6,393 bases of DNA, taken from positions 1 to 6,393 of the forward strand of contig QNAP01000102.1 in NCBI GenBank assembly GCA_003641795.1. The letters run 5' to 3'. Under the pieces are notes generated by a model. It saw only the letters and a list, made by a program, of their open reading frames with translations, did no database searches and was not told the DNA's origin. The DNA is from Thermotogae bacterium. GTDB lineage: Bacteria > Thermotogota > Thermotogae > UBA12178. Each line of letters starts with the position of its first letter. Position 1 is the first letter of the stretch. Shown here in pieces: positions 5,053 through 6,393 of the stretch. The position numbers and the translations under genes are program-made.

Positions 5053-6393
5053 CTACATCCGCTCCGGCGCACTGACGCCCAATATGCCAAGGGCGTTCTT
5101 CATGACTATCTCTGCCGCCTTGCACAGATTCAAGCGACCATGACTCACTTCGGGATTTTCGGGGTCAAGGACCAGATTATCCGTGTAAAAGGAGTGGAAC
5201 TTCGAGGCGAGGTTTTCGAGATATCCTGTGAGCTTGTTGGTGGCGAAGACTCTTGCGGCGTCTTCCAACACCTTCGGGAACACGGAAAGCTGTAGAACCA
5301 AAGCCCTCTCCTTCTCGTTACCGAGACTTTCGAGCCCTTTGCCAGGCATGAAGCTGAAGCCTTTTTCTGAAGCCTTTTTGAAAATACTTCTGATGCGTGC
5401 ATGGGAATACTGAACGTAGTAGACGGGGTTTTCCTCACTCTTTTTCAACGCCAGATCCATATCGAAGTTGAGATGCGTATTAGCATCTATCATGGAGAAG
5501 AAGTACCTTACCGCATCTACTCCTACGGCTTCTACGAGTTCGTCGAGGGTGACGAATTCGCCACGTCTTGTGGACATCTTCACCACCTCGCCACTCCTTT
5601 TGAGGGTGACATACTGGTGGAAGATAACGTTGAAGAAACTGTCAGGGATGCCCAGCGCCTTCATGGCTGCTCTCATCCGGGGTTCATGCCCGTGATGGTC
5701 ACTTCCCCATATGTCGTAAACGCGGGAAAAGCCACGCCTGCACTTGTTGAGGTGATATGCGATGTCGGTCAAGAAGTAGGTGGGACTACCGTCGGAACGC
5801 ACCAGAACTTTGTCGTCTTCATCGATGAGGGACGATACACGAAACCACACCGCGCCGTCTTTTTCGTAAGTGTATCCTTTCTCTTCAAGAAGATCCAATA
5901 CTTCTTTCACAGTACCATCTTCTATCAAGCTGGACTCGCTGAAGTACTCGTCGAATTCGATGCCTATGGAGCGTAGTGTGGCTTTCATGGAAGAAAGCAT
6001 CGACCCCAGTGCATAATGTCTGAAGAATGCTCTCGTTTCGTCATCCCACCGCTCTTTGTAGGCATACTTGACCTCTTCCACGAGTTTTCGAGCTAAGTCA
6101 ACGAGGTATTCTCCTTTGTATCCGTCTTCAGGTATTTCTAGCCCTTCGGCACCAAGCAGCTCGTTGTAACGTACCCAGAGTGAGTAAGCGAGGAGGTCTA
6201 TCTGCCGACCGGCATCGTTGATATACATCTCGCGTTGCACGTCGTAACCGTTCCATTCGAATATCCTTGCAAGCACGTCGCCTATGACCGCCTGTCTGCC
6301 GTGTCCCACCGTGATGGGTCCTGTGGGGTTAACGCTGGCAAATTCGAACTGGATACGTTCCTTTTTCGGAGGTTGCTTCCCGTATCCTTCTCC
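5053..6393 (-). CDS. argS: Arginyl-tRNA synthetase, 5' end cut by window
   Basis: Class I aminoacyl-tRNA synthetase that charges tRNA-Arg with arginine using ATP in the cytoplasm. The reading frame is open to the window edge, giving 446 visible residues; bacterial ArgRS is usually about 550, so roughly 100 N-terminal residues (tRNA-binding Add-1 domain) lie outside. Visible residues 22-32 (NPTGPITVGHG) carry the HIGH-type signature as TVGH, followed by the family block YINDAGRQ. The second signature is KMSTR at visible residues 272-276; the Thr variant of KMSKS is common in ArgRS. The DALR anticodon-binding domain begins near NPVYYVQYSHAR (322-333), and the end GILGVSAPERM is the usual ArgRS C-terminus. 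The GTG at 6309 is an internal Val of the signature, not a start. The TAG stop lies one base before the next gene's GTG, so the two are probably translationally coupled. Identification is very secure. Confidence 0.97.
   Translation of the reverse strand, partial: GEGYGKQPPKKERIQFEFASVNPTGPITVGHGRQAVIGDVLARIFEWNGYDVQREMYINDAGRQIDLLAYSLWVRYNELLGAEGLEIPEDGYKGEYLVDLARKLVEEVKYAYKERWDDETRAFFRHYALGSMLSSMKATLRSIGIEFDEYFSESSLIEDGTVKEVLDLLEEKGYTYEKDGAVWFRVSSLIDEDDKVLVRSDGSPTYFLTDIAYHLNKCRRGFSRVYDIWGSDHHGHEPRMRAAMKALGIPDSFFNVIFHQYVTLKRSGEVVKMSTRRGEFVTLDELVEAVGVDAVRYFFSMIDANTHLNFDMDLALKKSEENPVYYVQYSHARIRSIFKKASEKGFSFMPGKGLESLGNEKERALVLQLSVFPKVLEDAARVFATNKLTGYLENLASKFHSFYTDNLVLDPENPEVSHGRLNLCKAAEIVMKNALGILGVSAPERM
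5062..5065 (-). promoter_or_regulatory. Ribosome binding site for the rRNA methyltransferase gene
   Basis: GGAG lies inside the last codons of argS (Pro-Glu of SAPERM), 10 bases before the GTG at 5051. It is weaker and a little further away than the site of the following gene. Since argS ends one base before this GTG, reinitiation by ribosomes finishing argS probably contributes. The site supports GTG 5051 over the TTG at 5090. Confidence 0.55.

Noticed and set aside
5052..5090. TTG start at 5090 for the methyltransferase
   Set aside because: It would add 13 residues within argS before the TRAM domain. The GTG at 5051, one base after the argS stop, begins where family members begin.
5401..5976. 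Plus-strand open frame of 191 codons inside argS
   Set aside because: It is wholly antisense to conserved ArgRS sequence, including the KMSTR block, and shows no protein family features.
1..6393. Mobile element, CRISPR, defence or phage system
   Set aside because: No transposase, integrase, nuclease, direct repeat array or terminal inverted repeats were seen; every base outside short junctions belongs to housekeeping or envelope genes in one orientation.

Overview
All recognisable genes in this window lie on the minus strand and read as one tightly packed gene string, transcribed from base 6393 towards base 1. There is no tRNA, rRNA, CRISPR array, insertion sequence or intergenic gap longer than about 75 bases. 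The gene set (an arginyl-tRNA synthetase, an iron-sulfur rRNA methyltransferase, an M55 D-aminopeptidase, and envelope proteins with lipoprotein and Sec signals), the compact overlaps and the strong GGAGG-type ribosome sites suggest a thermophilic bacterium of the Thermotogae, perhaps Thermotoga or Pseudothermotoga. That assignment comes from overall protein resemblance and remembered family sequences, not from a search.

Layout in transcription order: (1) argS, cut by the window edge so that about the first 100 residues are missing; (2) one base after its stop, a TrmA/RlmD-type 23S rRNA uracil-C5-methyltransferase with TRAM and 4Fe-4S elements; (3) after a 16-base gap with a strong ribosome site, a DppA-like M55 D-aminopeptidase with all metal ligands intact; (4) overlapping it by ATGA, a 570-residue lipoprotein made of a long coiled coil, a LysM domain, a LytM/M23 domain that has lost catalytic residues, and a C-terminal 3D (double-psi barrel) domain with its three aspartates; (5) a possible 26-codon ORF that touches both neighbours by ATGA overlaps; (6) a secreted YVTN-like beta-propeller. 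A further gene may begin in the last 20 bases.

The first two genes belong to translation. Genes 3 and 4 both point to peptidoglycan and D-amino-acid peptides: an envelope-anchored wall-binding protein that may cut or scaffold glycan strands, and a cytoplasmic enzyme that could hydrolyse the D-peptides taken back up. The propeller is probably outside the cytoplasmic membrane and may be a binding partner. The most notable points are the fusion of a degenerate LytM domain to an apparently intact 3D domain on a long coiled-coil stalk, and the small doubly overlapped ORF. I see no defence, mobile or secondary-metabolite system.
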